A stretch of DNA of 64,000 bases, taken from Sulfitobacter sp. S190. GTDB lineage: Bacteria > Pseudomonadota > Alphaproteobacteria > Rhodobacterales > Rhodobacteraceae. The translations under genes were made by a program, and so were the position numbers. How positions within the stretch are numbered: the first letter of the stretch is position 1; each line of letters opens with the position of its first letter. Positions 34,811-46,778 of this stretch are shown here, one piece after another. The stretch lies in NCBI RefSeq assembly GCF_025141935.1, contig NZ_CP081120.1, forward strand, positions 682,001 to 746,000, written 5' to 3'. The notes beneath the pieces are model-generated. The model saw only the letters and a program-made list of their open reading frames with translations. It made no database searches and was not told the DNA's origin.

Positions 34811-35545
34811 ATGCATCTTGATGTGCAGGATCTGCGTAATTTCTATTACCGCAGCGCGTTGGGTCGGGCGGCGCAAAAATCGCTGCGGGGCCGGATGTTG
34901 GAGCTGTGGCCCGAAGCGCAGGGCCAGACGGTTGTCGGCTTCGGGTTTGCCGCGCCGTTGCTGCGGCCCTACCTCGCCGAGGCCCGCCGGGTCATCACGC
35001 TGATGCCTGGGCCCCAGGGCGTGATGCCGTGGCCTGCTGGCATGGACAATACCTCCGTGCTGACCGAAGAAACGCTTTGGCCGCTCGAGACGGGTCATGT
35101 CGACAAGCTGGTATTGCTGCACGGGCTCGAGACGTCCGAGCGTGCGTCGGACCTGCTGGAAGAATGCTGGCGGGTGCTCGGTCCGGGGGGCAGGGCGCTG
35201 TTCATCGTGCCCAACCGCGGCGGGCTGTGGGCAAGGCGCGACAGGACGCCATTCGGCTACGGGAGGCCCTATTCGCCCGGACAGCTCGAGGCGCAGCTGC
35301 GCAAGCACCAGTTCCTGCCCGAACGCCACGTCGGGGCGCTGTACCAGTTCCCCTCCGGGCAGCGGGTCTGGATGAAATCGGCGGGCCTTTTCGAAAAAGT
35401 CGGGCGCCATGTGCCGACCATCGCGGCAGGGGGCGCTTTCATGGTGGAGGCGACCAAGCTCGTCTATCCTCCCAAAGGCAAGGTGAAGCGCAGCAAGGCA
35501 CGCAACCCGATCGCGGTGCCGGTGGGGGCCGCAAAACCGGTTTGA
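34811..35545 (+). CDS. Class I SAM-dependent methyltransferase
   Basis: The 244-aa protein has a degenerate Rossmann SAM site ([19 protein letters not shown] near residue 42) and [22 protein letters not shown] near residue 115, the usual beta4-beta5 region of small methyltransferases. The substrate is unknown. The C-terminus is basic ([13 protein letters not shown]). It is divergent from gloB by 61 bp and is followed by the 306-bp gap before the atp operon. Confidence 0.82.
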   Translation: MHLDVQDLRNFYYRSALGRAAQKSLRGRMLELWPEAQGQTVVGFGFAAPLLRPYLAEARRVITLMPGPQGVMPWPAGMDNTSVLTEETLWPLETGHVDKLVLLHGLETSERASDLLEECWRVLGPGGRALFIVPNRGGLWARRDRTPFGYGRPYSPGQLEAQLRKHQFLPERHVGALYQFPSGQRVWMKSAGLFEKVGRHVPTIAAGGAFMVEATKLVYPPKGKVKRSKARNPIAVPVGAAKPV

Positions 35546-35851
35546 GGCGCGGCCGCGGTTTGAGGGCAAACCGGGATAATCACCACGCAACGAGGGTCTA
35601 GAATCGAGCCAACTGCGTCAAATTCGCCCTCCGAACGAAAATTAATAGCACCGGCAAACCGGTGTAAATGGCGCAAGTCCTTGAAACAAAGGGGCATCGG
35701 GTCAAATACGCAATCACTATACTGTGTTGCGGCAGTGAGATCGGTCTGCTACATCGCCCCTGATTTAATCGCTTGAGAGTTTTCAAGCCGCGCCAACAGA
35801 CCGGTGACGCGACTTATTCGTGTATCCGGCATGACGTACGAGAGGATGGAC
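35546..35851. other. 306-bp intergenic region before the F1 ATP synthase operon
   Basis: No gene is seen. The region holds a small hairpin CACCGG-CAAA-CCGGTG (35649-35664), without a T run, and a TATACT (35718-35723) that could be the -10 box of the atp promoter, but no good -35 lies 16-18 bp upstream. The leader just before atpH contains the GAGAGG ribosome site. Confidence 0.45.
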
Positions 35852-36412
35852 GTGTCCGAACCAGCTTCGATTTCCACCGGCATCGCGGAGCGCTACGCAA
35901 CTGCCGTTTATGACCTGGCCAAAGAGGCCGATAAGGTCAAAGCCATTGAGACCGATCTGACGGCTCTGAATGACGCGCTGACAACCAGCGATGACTTCCG
36001 CGCCCTGATCCATTCGCCGATCTATACGCGCGACCAGCAAGCGTCCGCCATCGCGGCGCTGAGCACCAAGATGAACCTGTCGCCGATGATGGGCAACACG
36101 CTGGCGCTGATGGCGCAAAAGCGGCGCCTCTTCGTTGTGCCGCAGCTGGTTCAGACGCTGCGCGACATCATCGCCGAGGACAAGGGCGAGGTTACCGCCG
36201 ACGTCACATCCGCCAAGGCGCTGACCAAGACGCAAGCCGACAAGCTGGCCAAGTCGCTCAAGGCGAGCACCGGCAAAACCGTAACACTCAATCAGACCGT
36301 TGATGAATCCCTCATCGGTGGTCTTGTCGTCAAAGTGGGCTCCAAGATGATCGACACGTCGATCCGCTCGAAGCTCAATTCCCTCCAGAATGCAATGAAA
36401 GAGGTCGGATAA
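35852..36412 (+). CDS. atpH: F1Fo ATP synthase delta subunit
   Basis: AtpH links the top of F1 to the peripheral stalk. The 186-aa product begins MSEPASISTGIAERYATAVYDLAKE and ends SLIGGLVVKVGSKMIDTSIRSKL, both typical. I chose GTG 35852 because GAGAGG lies six bases upstream; the ATG at 35846 directly touches that site and is less likely. First gene of atpHAGDC; as usual in this group the Fo genes are elsewhere. Confidence 0.95.
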   Translation: MSEPASISTGIAERYATAVYDLAKEADKVKAIETDLTALNDALTTSDDFRALIHSPIYTRDQQASAIAALSTKMNLSPMMGNTLALMAQKRRLFVVPQLVQTLRDIIAEDKGEVTADVTSAKALTKTQADKLAKSLKASTGKTVTLNQTVDESLIGGLVVKVGSKMIDTSIRSKLNSLQNAMKEVG

Positions 36413-37951
36413 ATGGGTATCCAAGCTGCAGAGATTTCTGCGATCCTGAAAGACCAGATCAAGAACTTTGGTCAGGAAGCCGAAGTGGCCGAAGTGGGCC
36501 GCGTTCTGAGCGTTGGCGATGGTATCGCCCGCGTTTACGGTCTGGACAATGTTCAGGCCGGTGAAATGGTTGAATTCCCCGGCGGTATTCAGGGTATGGC
36601 CCTGAACCTCGAAGCCGACAATGTCGGTGTCGTGATCTTCGGGTCCGACCGTGACATCAAGGAAGGCGACGTCGTAAAGCGGACGAACTCCATCGTGGAC
36701 GTGCCAATCGGTGACGAACTGCTGGGCCGCGTTGTGGACGGTCTGGGTAACCCCATCGACGGCAAAGGCCCCATCGGCGCGTCCAAGCGCGGTCTGGCCG
36801 AAGTCAAAGCGCCGGGCATCATCCCGCGCAAATCCGTGCACGAGCCCATGGCGACCGGCCTGAAATCCGTCGACGCGATGATCCCGATCGGCCGTGGCCA
36901 GCGTGAGCTGATCATTGGTGACCGCCAGACCGGTAAAACAGCCGTGGCACTTGACGCGATGCTGAACCAGGCGCAGGTCAACGAGCGTGCGGGCGACGAC
37001 GAGAGCAAGAAGATGTACTGTGTGTACGTTGCGATCGGCCAGAAACGCTCCACCGTGGCGCAGCTTGTGAAAAAGCTCGAAGAAACCGGTGCCATCGAAT
37101 ATTCCATCGTTGTGGCCGCGACCGCGTCCGAGCCTGCCCCCATGCAGTTCCTCGCGCCCTATTCCGCGACCGCGATGGCAGAGCACTTCCGCGACAATGG
37201 CCGTCACGCCCTGATCGTGTACGATGATCTGTCCAAACAGGCCGTGTCCTACCGCCAGATGTCCCTGCTGCTGCGTCGTCCGCCCGGGCGTGAAGCCTAT
37301 CCCGGTGACGTTTTCTATCTCCACTCCCGTCTGCTCGAGCGGTCGGCGAAACTGGGTGATGATGCGGGCAACGGCTCGCTGACGGCCCTGCCGATCATCG
37401 AAACCCAAGGTGGCGACGTGTCCGCGTTTATTCCGACAAACGTGATTTCGATCACCGACGGTCAGATCTTCCTGGAAACGGAACTGTTCTACCAGGGTAT
37501 CCGCCCCGCCGTGAACACCGGTCTGTCGGTTTCGCGCGTTGGCTCCTCGGCTCAAACCAAGGCGATGTCGAGCGTGGCCGGTCCGGTGAAACTGTCGCTG
37601 GCCCAGTACCGCGAAATGGCTGCCTTTGCGCAGTTCGGCTCCGACCTTGATGCCGCAACCCAGCAGCTGCTGGCCCGTGGTGCGCGTCTGACCGAGCTGA
37701 TGAAACAGCCCCAGTACAACCCGCTGACCAACGCCGAAATCGTTTGCGTCATCTATGCCGGTACCAACGGTTACCTCGACAAGATCGACGTGACCGAAGT
37801 TGGCCGTTACGAGGCGGGCTTGCTGAGCCACCTGCGCGGCAAACACGCCGACCTGCTCGACGACATCACCCAAAACGACCGCAAGGTGAAAGACGAGCTG
37901 GAAGACAAAATCAAGGCGGCTCTCGACGCGTTCGCTGCTGACTTCTCGTAA
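36413..37951 (+). CDS. atpA: F1Fo ATP synthase alpha subunit
   Basis: The 512-aa non-catalytic nucleotide-binding subunit has the P-loop [13 protein letters not shown] near residue 170, the [25 protein letters not shown] segment and [13 protein letters not shown], which carries the arginine that reaches the catalytic site of beta. Length is normal. It follows atpH with no gap beyond the stop codon and precedes atpG by 14 bp. Confidence 0.98.
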   Translation: MGIQAAEISAILKDQIKNFGQEAEVAEVGRVLSVGDGIARVYGLDNVQAGEMVEFPGGIQGMALNLEADNVGVVIFGSDRDIKEGDVVKRTNSIVDVPIGDELLGRVVDGLGNPIDGKGPIGASKRGLAEVKAPGIIPRKSVHEPMATGLKSVDAMIPIGRGQRELIIGDRQTGKTAVALDAMLNQAQVNERAGDDESKKMYCVYVAIGQKRSTVAQLVKKLEETGAIEYSIVVAATASEPAPMQFLAPYSATAMAEHFRDNGRHALIVYDDLSKQAVSYRQMSLLLRRPPGREAYPGDVFYLHSRLLERSAKLGDDAGNGSLTALPIIETQGGDVSAFIPTNVISITDGQIFLETELFYQGIRPAVNTGLSVSRVGSSAQTKAMSSVAGPVKLSLAQYREMAAFAQFGSDLDAATQQLLARGARLTELMKQPQYNPLTNAEIVCVIYAGTNGYLDKIDVTEVGRYEAGLLSHLRGKHADLLDDITQNDRKVKDELEDKIKAALDAFAADFS

Positions 37952-37965
37952 GGGGAGAGACGCCA

Positions 37966-40291
<2,326 letters not shown>

Positions 40292-40306
40292 TAGGAGCAC
40301 CTGAAC

Positions 40307-40744
40307 ATGGCAGACACGATGCAATTCGATCTGGTGTCGCCTGAGCGGCGCCTCGCCTCCGGCCAGGTGGCTTCGGTGCAGATCCCCGGTGCGGATGGTG
40401 ACATGACGGCGATGCCCGATCATGCCCCCACCATCACCACGCTGCGCCCCGGTCTGCTGACTGTGGACGGGCCCGATGGCCAGTCCCAGTACGTGGTGAC
40501 CGGTGGCTTTGCCGAAATCACCGCCACCGGTGTGTCGGTGCTGGCCGAACGTGCGCTGGCACGCGAGGACATGACCCAAGAGGCCATGGACGAGATCATG
40601 GAAGAAGCCAAAAACACCTATACCAAGGTGAAAGAGGCCTTTGAAAATGAACCCGGTCCTGTGGACGACGCGGCCAAGCTGCTGTCGGACATGGTTGCCA
40701 TGGGTGAGGAAATTGGTTTGTCTGCAAAGCAGCCAAGCCTCTGA
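40307..40744 (+). CDS. atpC: F1Fo ATP synthase epsilon subunit
   Basis: The 145-aa product has the N-terminal beta sandwich ([37 protein letters not shown]) and a helical tail. Epsilon couples gamma to the c-ring and can brake ATP hydrolysis. It is the last gene of the operon and is followed by a terminator. Confidence 0.95.
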   Translation: MADTMQFDLVSPERRLASGQVASVQIPGADGDMTAMPDHAPTITTLRPGLLTVDGPDGQSQYVVTGGFAEITATGVSVLAERALAREDMTQEAMDEIMEEAKNTYTKVKEAFENEPGPVDDAAKLLSDMVAMGEEIGLSAKQPSL

Positions 40745-40765
40745 TCTGACGTCCAATGACGATTT

Positions 40766-40805
40766 TCGGGCCCGGTGCAGCGATGCGCCGGGCCCGACTT
40801 CTTTT
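40766..40805 (+). terminator. Terminator of the atpHAGDC operon
   Basis: TCGGGCCCGG (40766-40775) pairs perfectly with CCGGGCCCGA (40788-40797), loop 12 nt, followed by CTTCTTTTG. It lies 22 bases after the atpC stop. Confidence 0.82.
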
Positions 40806-40873
40806 GCGGCCCTGTCTTTCCCGAAAGGAACGCGCTAGACCTACGCCCAACAAGGGAAAGCCGGGTTCGTCAG

Positions 40874-41224
40874 ATGAAAAAACTACGCAGTAGCGTGCTG
40901 GGTATCGCCAACGGGGACGAGGTGTTGTTCGAGGATTTCACCGACGATGGCGAGATGTGGACGGGGCGTGGACAACGCGAACGCCGCCGCCGGATCAAGT
41001 TCTCCGAACCCTTCGAGCGCCCCCCTACGGTGCAGCTGAACATCTCGCTTTGGGACATGGACGCATCGAACATCCTGCGCGCCGATCTGGCGGCAGAGGC
41101 GGTCACCGAAAGCGGTTTCGACATGGTGTTTCGCACCTGGGGGGACACTCGTGTCGCCCGCATTCGCATTGCCTGGACGGCAATCGGCGAACTGCCCGAC
41201 CCCGATACATGGGACGTCGGATAA
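40874..41224 (+). CDS. H-type lectin-domain protein
   Basis: The 116-aa protein fits the H-type lectin domain known from snail agglutinin and discoidins: a field of acid and aromatic residues (EVLFEDFTDDGEMWTGRGQ), RIKFSEPFERPPTVQLNISLWDMD, then TESGFDMVFRTWGDTRVARIRIAWTAIG. No signal peptide is present, so it is probably cytoplasmic unless exported another way. I chose ATG 40874 (MKKLRSSVLG); a longer in-frame start would run into the atp terminator. Sugar binding is inferred from the fold only. Confidence 0.8.
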   Translation: MKKLRSSVLGIANGDEVLFEDFTDDGEMWTGRGQRERRRRIKFSEPFERPPTVQLNISLWDMDASNILRADLAAEAVTESGFDMVFRTWGDTRVARIRIAWTAIGELPDPDTWDVG

Positions 41225-41245
41225 CGCGCTGCCAGAGCAGGGGGC

Positions 41246-42265
41246 TTAGGTGCCGGTGTACATCCCGTCGTAGATCGGGCCGAGTGTATTCTGCTCGAAC
41301 AGCGATGACACAGAGGTGCCGTTCCAGATATTGAGGATCGCCTGCGCAAAGATCGGGGCGGTCGGTACAATGCGGATGTTTGACGCGGCCTTGATCGCGT
41401 CCGTGGGGGCGATACTGTCGGTGATGACCAGCGACTTCATGACCGACTTTGTGACGCGGTCAACCGCGGGGCCGGACATGACACCGTGGCTGATGTAGGC
41501 GTGCACCTCGTTGGCCCCGTTTTCGATCAGCACTTCGGCCGCCTTGCACAGCGTGCCGGCGGTGTCGCAGATATCGTCCACGATCAGGCATGTCTTGCCG
41601 GTCACGTCACCGATCACGGTCATCTCGGCAATCTCACCGGGTTTTTCACGGCGCTTGTCCACGATGGCCAGCGGCGCGTTTAGACGCTTGGCCAATTCAC
41701 GGGCACGGGCCACGCCCCCGACATCGGGCGAAACGATCATGAGATCGGACATCTGGTCCTTGAACTGATCCTTGATGTCCAGCGCAAACACCGGAGAGGC
41801 GTAGAGGTTGTCGACAGGAATATCGAAGAAGCCCTGGATCTGCGCGGCGTGCAGGTCCATCGTCAGCACCCGTTCGATCCCGGCACCCACCAGCATATTG
41901 GCGACCAGCTTGGCGGTGATGGGCGTGCGGGCCTTTGTGCGGCGGTCCTGACGGGCATACCCGAAGTAGGGCAGCACTGCCGTCACCCGCGATGCGGAGG
42001 ACCGGCGCAGGGCGTCGGCCATGATCATCAACTCCATCAGATTGTCGTTCGCCGGGTTCGACGTCGACTGGATGATGAACATGTCCTCTCCGCGCACGTT
42101 CTCGAAAACCTCGACGAAAATCTCGCCGTCGTTAAAGCGTTCGACCCGCGCATCCACCAATCCGACATTCACCCCGCGGTGCAGCGACATGCGCCTTGCG
42201 ATGGCATTGGCCAGCGGCATGTTGGCGTTGCCGGAAATCAGCTTTGGCTCTGACGAATTGGGCAT
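41246..42265 (-). CDS. prs: Ribose-phosphate pyrophosphokinase
   Basis: Prs makes PRPP from ribose 5-phosphate and ATP, feeding nucleotide and histidine synthesis. The 339-aa product has the N-terminal [33 protein letters not shown], the ATP flexible loop [20 protein letters not shown] and the PRPP-binding loop [17 protein letters not shown] 42265 (MPNSSEPKL) was chosen over an in-frame start at 42370, which would extend through the divergent promoter. It is slightly longer than the usual 310-320 aa. Confidence 0.95.
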   Translation of the reverse strand: MPNSSEPKLISGNANMPLANAIARRMSLHRGVNVGLVDARVERFNDGEIFVEVFENVRGEDMFIIQSTSNPANDNLMELMIMADALRRSSASRVTAVLPYFGYARQDRRTKARTPITAKLVANMLVGAGIERVLTMDLHAAQIQGFFDIPVDNLYASPVFALDIKDQFKDQMSDLMIVSPDVGGVARARELAKRLNAPLAIVDKRREKPGEIAEMTVIGDVTGKTCLIVDDICDTAGTLCKAAEVLIENGANEVHAYISHGVMSGPAVDRVTKSVMKSLVITDSIAPTDAIKAASNIRIVPTAPIFAQAILNIWNGTSVSSLFEQNTLGPIYDGMYTGT

Positions 42266-42370
42266 GGGGGAGAGGCTCCGTAGCAGCGGTATAACAGAAT
42301 CGTTACGTTGAACCCCGATTAACAGAACCTTAGGGTCGCGCAAAGCACACACACCCAACCGGAGAGCCAA

Positions 42371-42967
42371 ATGACCCAGATCGACTACTATTTCGCGACG
42401 CTGTCACCTTACTGCTACCTTGCCGGGACCCGGCTCGAGCAGATGGCAGCGCGCACCGGTGCCACCGTCACCTACAAGCCGTTCGACATCGTCGCGGCGT
42501 TTGGCCGGACGGGTGGTACGCCCCCCAAGGACCGCCACATCAGCCGCATCGAATACCGGGCGCAGGAATTGCCGCGCCAGGCCAAAAAGCTCGGCATGCC
42601 CTTCAACCTGCAGCCCGCCCATTGGCCCACCAACGGCGCGCCCGCAGCCTATGCCTTTATCGCCGCGCAAAACGCCGGTGGCGGCGATCTGGGTGCCTTG
42701 GCCCACGCCATCTGCCGTGCCGTCTGGGCCGAGGAGAAGGACATCGCCGAAGACGCTGTCGTCAAAGCCTGTCTGCAAGAGGCCGGATTTGACCCCGCGC
42801 TGGCGGACAGCGGCATGCTGGAAGGTGCCGAAACCTATGCCCGTAATCTCGAAGAAGCGGTGGAGGCTGGCGTCTTTGGTGCGCCATTCTATATCGTGGA
42901 CGGCGAGCGGTTCTGGGGACAGGACCGGATCGAGGATCTGGAACAACACCTGCAAGGAAAGCTGTGA
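42371..42967 (+). CDS. 2-hydroxychromene-2-carboxylate isomerase-like (kappa-GST/DsbA fold) protein
   Basis: The 198-aa product has the active-site segment [10 protein letters not shown] (residues 10-19) and a C-terminal [25 protein letters not shown], both typical of HCCA isomerases and kappa-class glutathione transferases. In these enzymes the Ser at position 12 activates glutathione. No aromatic-degradation genes are nearby, so the substrate is open. It is coupled by a GTGA overlap to the hydrolase downstream. Confidence 0.88.
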   Translation: MTQIDYYFATLSPYCYLAGTRLEQMAARTGATVTYKPFDIVAAFGRTGGTPPKDRHISRIEYRAQELPRQAKKLGMPFNLQPAHWPTNGAPAAYAFIAAQNAGGGDLGALAHAICRAVWAEEKDIAEDAVVKACLQEAGFDPALADSGMLEGAETYARNLEEAVEAGVFGAPFYIVDGERFWGQDRIEDLEQHLQGKL

Positions 42968-43773
42968 CCTTTCATATACATACCAGACTATTCGAGGGCG
43001 CGCCGCGGCGGGCTCTCGCCATCCATTGTACGCTGGGCCATGCCGGGGCGTGGCGCGGGGTGGCCAAGGAATTGCAGGGTGATCTGAGCCTGCTGGCGAT
43101 GGATTTGCCGTCGCACGGAAAATCGGACGCATGGGACCGTGAGGGCGACCTGCACAGCTTTTGCACCGCACGTGCAAAGGGGGTGATGGACGACGCGCCG
43201 ATGGACCTGATCGGCCATTCCTTTGGCGCGACGGTGGCGTTGCGCATCGCGGCGGAAAACCCCGGACGGGTGCGCAGCCTGACCCTGATCGAGCCCGTCT
43301 TTTTCGCGGTGGCGATGCTGGATGATCCAGCGCTCGGAGATGCCTATACCAGCGCCAACCGGGCCTTTGCAGATGCGTTCGAATCCGGCGACATGCGCGA
43401 GGCCGCACGGGTGTTCAACCGCGACTGGGGCGACGGGACGCCGTGGGATGCCTTGCCCGAAAAGATGCGCGATGCAATGGCACGGCTGATCCACTTCGTG
43501 CCGGCCAGCGGGCCGATGCTTTACAAGGACAATGCAGGGCTGTTGCAGCCCGGTGTCCTGTCGGGCGTGGACATGCCGACCCTGCTCATCGACGGGGGCG
43601 CGTCGCCGGAGATCAGCGGGGCGATCAACATGAGCCTGTGCGCCCGGATGCCCAATACCACCCGCGTCACGGTGCCGGGGGCGGGGCATATGGCGCCGGT
43701 CACCCATCCGGCCGACGTGGCGGCGGCGATTGCGGCGCTGCTGGCGCGGACGGCGGTGTCAGACGCAGCCTAG
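42964..43773 (+). CDS. Alpha/beta hydrolase
   Basis: The 269-aa protein has the nucleophile elbow LIGHSFGATVALRIA near residue 80 (Ser in GHSFG), an Asp in TLLIDGGASPE, and the catalytic His in VPGAGHMAPVTHP. It is a single-domain hydrolase with a helical lid around residues 115-180. The substrate is unknown; the coupled isomerase-like gene suggests a shared small-molecule step. The start is GTG 42964. The 3' end overlaps the convergent threonine aldolase gene by 15 bp. Confidence 0.87.
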   Translation: MTFHIHTRLFEGAPRRALAIHCTLGHAGAWRGVAKELQGDLSLLAMDLPSHGKSDAWDREGDLHSFCTARAKGVMDDAPMDLIGHSFGATVALRIAAENPGRVRSLTLIEPVFFAVAMLDDPALGDAYTSANRAFADAFESGDMREAARVFNRDWGDGTPWDALPEKMRDAMARLIHFVPASGPMLYKDNAGLLQPGVLSGVDMPTLLIDGGASPEISGAINMSLCARMPNTTRVTVPGAGHMAPVTHPADVAAAIAALLARTAVSDAA

Positions 43774-44796
43774 GAACGCGTCGATGCCGGCATCGGTCAT
43801 GGACCAGTCACAGACCAGCCGACACATCAGCATGGCATCGGGGTCGCCGGTCGCCACATCACCGTCCATGACATAGTACCGCGCCCCGGCAGCCTGTAGC
43901 CGCTGGTGCGTGGCACGTGGCATGCGGGCGAAAATCATGTTGGCATCGGTGGGATGCACAAGCTGTGCACCGCGCGTACATAGACCGTATGACAAACGCG
44001 CCGCATGGGCGTTGGCCTGACCCGCCATGTCACGCCACAGATCGTCCTGCAGATAGGCCGCCATCTGCGCCGAGAGGTAGCGGTGTTTGGAAAACAGATG
44101 CGCCGCGCGTTTGCGCCGCAATTCGAATTCCCACGCCTTGTCGGGGTCGAAAAACACCACCGCTTCGACGCCCATGCAGCCGTTTTTCGTGCCGCCGAAG
44201 CTGACCACATCGACACCCGATTTCCACGTCATCTCGGCGGCGCTACAGCCCAGAGCCACGGCCGCATTGGCAAACCGCGCCCCGTCGAGGTGCACGGGCA
44301 GATCATGGGCACGGGCCACCGCCGTCAGCGCGCGCAGTTCGTCGAGTGTGTGGACCGACCCGCGTTCGGTGACCTGCGTGATCGATACCGGGCCGGGCTG
44401 CGCCGTGTGGACGTTGCCGGGGGTGCGATACGCAATGGCCGACTGTAACGCGTCCGGGGTCATCTTGTCGTCAGTGGGGATCAGCGTGAGCTTGGCCGCG
44501 CCGGTGTAGAACTCGGGCGCATTGCACTCGTCTTCCTCGATATGGCTGATGCTGCTGCAAAAGATTGTCTGCCACGGTTGGGTATAGCAGGCCAGCGCCA
44601 GCGCATTGGCCGCGGTGCCGGTCGCGACAAGATGGACAGCCGCATCGGGGGCCTCGAACACGCGGCGGATGCCGGCGCGGACTTCTTGCATGATGTCGTC
44701 GTTGCCGTAGGGCATGGCATAGCCGTCATTGGCTTCGGTCAGGCGCTGCATGATGCGCGGATGCACGGGGCCGCCGTTGTCGGATGCAAAGAACAT
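43759..44796 (-). CDS. ltaE: Low-specificity L-threonine aldolase
   Basis: The 345-aa PLP enzyme cleaves L-threonine and related 3-hydroxy amino acids to glycine and an aldehyde. It opens FFASDNGGPVHPRIM, has HIEEDECNAPEF near residue 83, VHLDGARFANAAVALG near residue 165 with the PLP-binding Asp, and the Lys in VVSFGGTKNGCMG near residue 200. It sits directly downstream of the YcgN-like gene with no gap. Confidence 0.92.
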   Translation of the reverse strand: MFFASDNGGPVHPRIMQRLTEANDGYAMPYGNDDIMQEVRAGIRRVFEAPDAAVHLVATGTAANALALACYTQPWQTIFCSSISHIEEDECNAPEFYTGAAKLTLIPTDDKMTPDALQSAIAYRTPGNVHTAQPGPVSITQVTERGSVHTLDELRALTAVARAHDLPVHLDGARFANAAVALGCSAAEMTWKSGVDVVSFGGTKNGCMGVEAVVFFDPDKAWEFELRRKRAAHLFSKHRYLSAQMAAYLQDDLWRDMAGQANAHAARLSYGLCTRGAQLVHPTDANMIFARMPRATHQRLQAAGARYYVMDGDVATGDPDAMLMCRLVCDWSMTDAGIDAFLGCV

Positions 44797-45267
44797 TCAG
44801 GTCGGCTCCTCGATGATATGGTCTTCCCACTCCTCGAAGGCGGTTTCCCATTCGCTGACGGTGCGGCCCCGCATCGACACGCCCGCGGCATGGACGCTTT
44901 CGGCGGTGCCGGTCAGCAGCGGGTGCCAGTCGGGCAGGGATTTGCCCTGCCACAGAAGGCGGTAGGCGCAGGTTTCGGGCATCCAGTAGGCGTGTTCGTC
45001 GATGTTGTCGGGCGTCATCACGATGCAGTCGGGCACGAACTGGTGGCGGATGTCGTATTGCGCACAGCGGCAGGTGGAATCGTCGAGCAGGCGGCATGCA
45101 ACGTTGGTCAGCGCCACGGCACCGGTGTCTTCGTCCTCGAGTTTGTTCAGACAGCATTTGCCGCAGCCGTCGCAGAGCGCCTCCCACTCCTTGGGGTTCA
45201 GCTTTTTCAGCGGCTTTTTCTCCCAAAAGCGTGCGGCCAGTCCGGCGCGGTCGATGGGGTCGGTCAT
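44797..45267 (-). CDS. YcgN-family cysteine-cluster protein (UPF0260)
   Basis: The 156-aa protein carries the family cluster ALCDGCGKCCLNKLED (four Cys) and further Cys in NVACRLLDDSTCRCAQY, VPDCIVMTP and PETCAYRLL. It likely binds a metal or iron-sulfur centre; function is unknown. Its start overlaps the ribF stop (ATGA), so ribF, this gene and ltaE form one minus-strand operon. Confidence 0.9.
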   Translation of the reverse strand: MTDPIDRAGLAARFWEKKPLKKLNPKEWEALCDGCGKCCLNKLEDEDTGAVALTNVACRLLDDSTCRCAQYDIRHQFVPDCIVMTPDNIDEHAYWMPETCAYRLLWQGKSLPDWHPLLTGTAESVHAAGVSMRGRTVSEWETAFEEWEDHIIEEPT

Positions 45268-46196
45268 AGCGCGGCCAGTATCGCGCGGGCCTGTGCGCTG
45301 TCGGCGTCCATCTGGGCGATCAACGCCTCCAGCCCGTCGAATTTTTCCTCGCCGCGCAGATGCTCCACCAGCCCTACCGACAGCGGCGTGCCGTAAAGAT
45401 CGCCCTTGAAATCGAAGATGAAGGTTTCGAGGTTCGGCTTGTTTTCCCCGAACATCGGGCGCACCCCCATCGAGGCAACCCCGTGGTAGCTGCCTTCATG
45501 CGGACCCGACAGCACATCGACAAGCACGGCATAGACCCCGAAAGCGGGTGGATGCAGCCCGTCGATGGACATGTTGGCGGTCGGGTAGCCCAATTCGCGG
45601 CCCCGCTGTTCGCCACCGATCACCGGCCCTTCGATCCGGTGCCAGTGGCCCAGCATGGCGGCCGCATCGCGCGGGCGCGCGTCGGTCAGGGCGCGGCGGA
45701 TCGCGGTGGAGGACACGGTGTTGTCCGATTGCGCCATGAGCGGCGCGATGGTCACGCCAAAGCCCATGTCGTCGCCAAATTGTTGCAGGTCCTGCGCGGT
45801 GCCTGCGCGCCCTTTGCCAAAGCAGAAGTCGGCCCCCACAACCACGTGCTGCAGGCCCAGCCCGTCCTTGATCACCCGTTGGGCAAAGGCGCGCGGTGTG
45901 AGCGAGGCAAGAGCGGCGTTGAACGGCAGCTCATAGAGCTTTTCGACCCCCAGTTTCGCAAGACGCGAGGCGCGGGCCTCGGGGCTCATCAGGCGGAAAG
46001 GGGCGCTCTGCGGGGCGAAATAGGCGCGGGGGTGCGGCTCGAACGTGACGATACCCAGCGGCGCGTCGGGTGCGGCGGCGCGGGCCATGTCGATCACGGA
46101 CAGGTGGCCCAGATGCACGCCGTCGAAGTTGCCGATGGCCGCGGTGGCGCCGCGGTCGGGATCTTCTACGAGGGTATAGTCACGAAGGATTTGCAT
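45264..46196 (-). CDS. ribF: Bifunctional riboflavin kinase/FAD synthetase
   Basis: RibF converts riboflavin to FMN and then FAD. The 310-aa product has the adenylyltransferase part with AIGNFDGVHLGHLSVID near residue 22 and GADFCFGKGRAGT, and the C-terminal kinase part with GYPTANMSIDG and GVASMGVRPMFGENKPNLETFIFDF. ATG 46196 (MQILRDYTL) gives the family start; an in-frame extension to 46388 overlaps the MaoC gene in antisense and is rejected. Confidence 0.95.
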   Translation of the reverse strand: MQILRDYTLVEDPDRGATAAIGNFDGVHLGHLSVIDMARAAAPDAPLGIVTFEPHPRAYFAPQSAPFRLMSPEARASRLAKLGVEKLYELPFNAALASLTPRAFAQRVIKDGLGLQHVVVGADFCFGKGRAGTAQDLQQFGDDMGFGVTIAPLMAQSDNTVSSTAIRRALTDARPRDAAAMLGHWHRIEGPVIGGEQRGRELGYPTANMSIDGLHPPAFGVYAVLVDVLSGPHEGSYHGVASMGVRPMFGENKPNLETFIFDFKGDLYGTPLSVGLVEHLRGEEKFDGLEALIAQMDADSAQARAILAAL

Positions 46197-46245
46197 GGCC
46201 TCGTCACTAGCCCCCGAGGGGCCTGCGTGCAAGAGCGTGGCGGCG

Positions 46246-46689
46246 TCAGTCGAATTTGCGGGACGGGGCCAGAACGGTGGCTTCGCCCACCAGCACCTTT
46301 TTGCCGTCCACTGCGCAATGGCAATCCATTTTGACGATCCTGCGGGAGGCGTCGATATCGGTGACTTTGACCTCGGCATAGACCACATCGCCCGGCCGGA
46401 CAGGCGCCAGGAATTTCAGCGACTGGCCCAGATAGACGGTGCCGTGGCCCGGCAGCTGTTCCCCGATCACCGCAGAGATAAGCCCCGCCGTCAGCATCCC
46501 GTGTGCAATGCGGCCCTGAAAGATCGTGTCGCGCGCGTAGTCGTCATCCAGATGCACCGGGTTACGGTCGGTCGAGATGGTAGCGAACATTTCGATATCC
46601 GCATCGGTCACTTCCTTGCGGATATAGCGGAACATGCCGATTTCGATGTCTTCGATGACGATCGTGCCGCGGGGTAGGTTGTCCAACAT
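46246..46689 (-). CDS. MaoC-family hot-dog dehydratase ((R)-enoyl-CoA hydratase-like)
   Basis: The 147-aa single hot-dog protein has the catalytic D41-x4-H46 (DRNPVHLD), followed by GRIAHGMLTAGLISAVIGE, as in PhaJ-type (R)-specific enoyl-CoA hydratases. Such enzymes link beta-oxidation to polyhydroxybutyrate, and phaAB is elsewhere in the window, but the substrate is not proven. A 28-bp dyad lies just upstream of its start. Confidence 0.88.
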   Translation of the reverse strand: MLDNLPRGTIVIEDIEIGMFRYIRKEVTDADIEMFATISTDRNPVHLDDDYARDTIFQGRIAHGMLTAGLISAVIGEQLPGHGTVYLGQSLKFLAPVRPGDVVYAEVKVTDIDASRRIVKMDCHCAVDGKKVLVGEATVLAPSRKFD

Positions 46690-46709
46690 CTGCGCCTCTT
46701 GGTAATAAA

Positions 46710-46737
46710 GTAACCGACGATAGGGTCCGTCGGTAAC
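46710..46737. promoter_or_regulatory. Dyad operator candidate upstream of the MaoC gene
   Basis: GTAACCGACG (46710-46719) and CGTCGGTAAC (46728-46737) are inverted repeats with one mismatch and an 8-bp spacer, in an AT-rich 89-bp gap. The dyad starts 20 bases upstream of the MaoC start codon, a position suited to repression. Arm length and spacing would suit a TetR-type dimer. The regulator is not in the window. Confidence 0.5.
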
Positions 46738-46778
46738 TTAATTACTTTGCAGGCGCAGAAAAGCAAGCATTTTCTAGG

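Noticed and set aside
35649..35664. CACCGG-CAAA-CCGGTG as a terminator for the methyltransferase gene
   Set aside because: Only six base pairs and no T run, over 100 bases after the stop codon.
42319..42333. TTAA-CAGAACC-TTAG before prs and the HCCA-like gene as a CtrA site
   Set aside because: One mismatch in a short motif that occurs often by chance; no other support.
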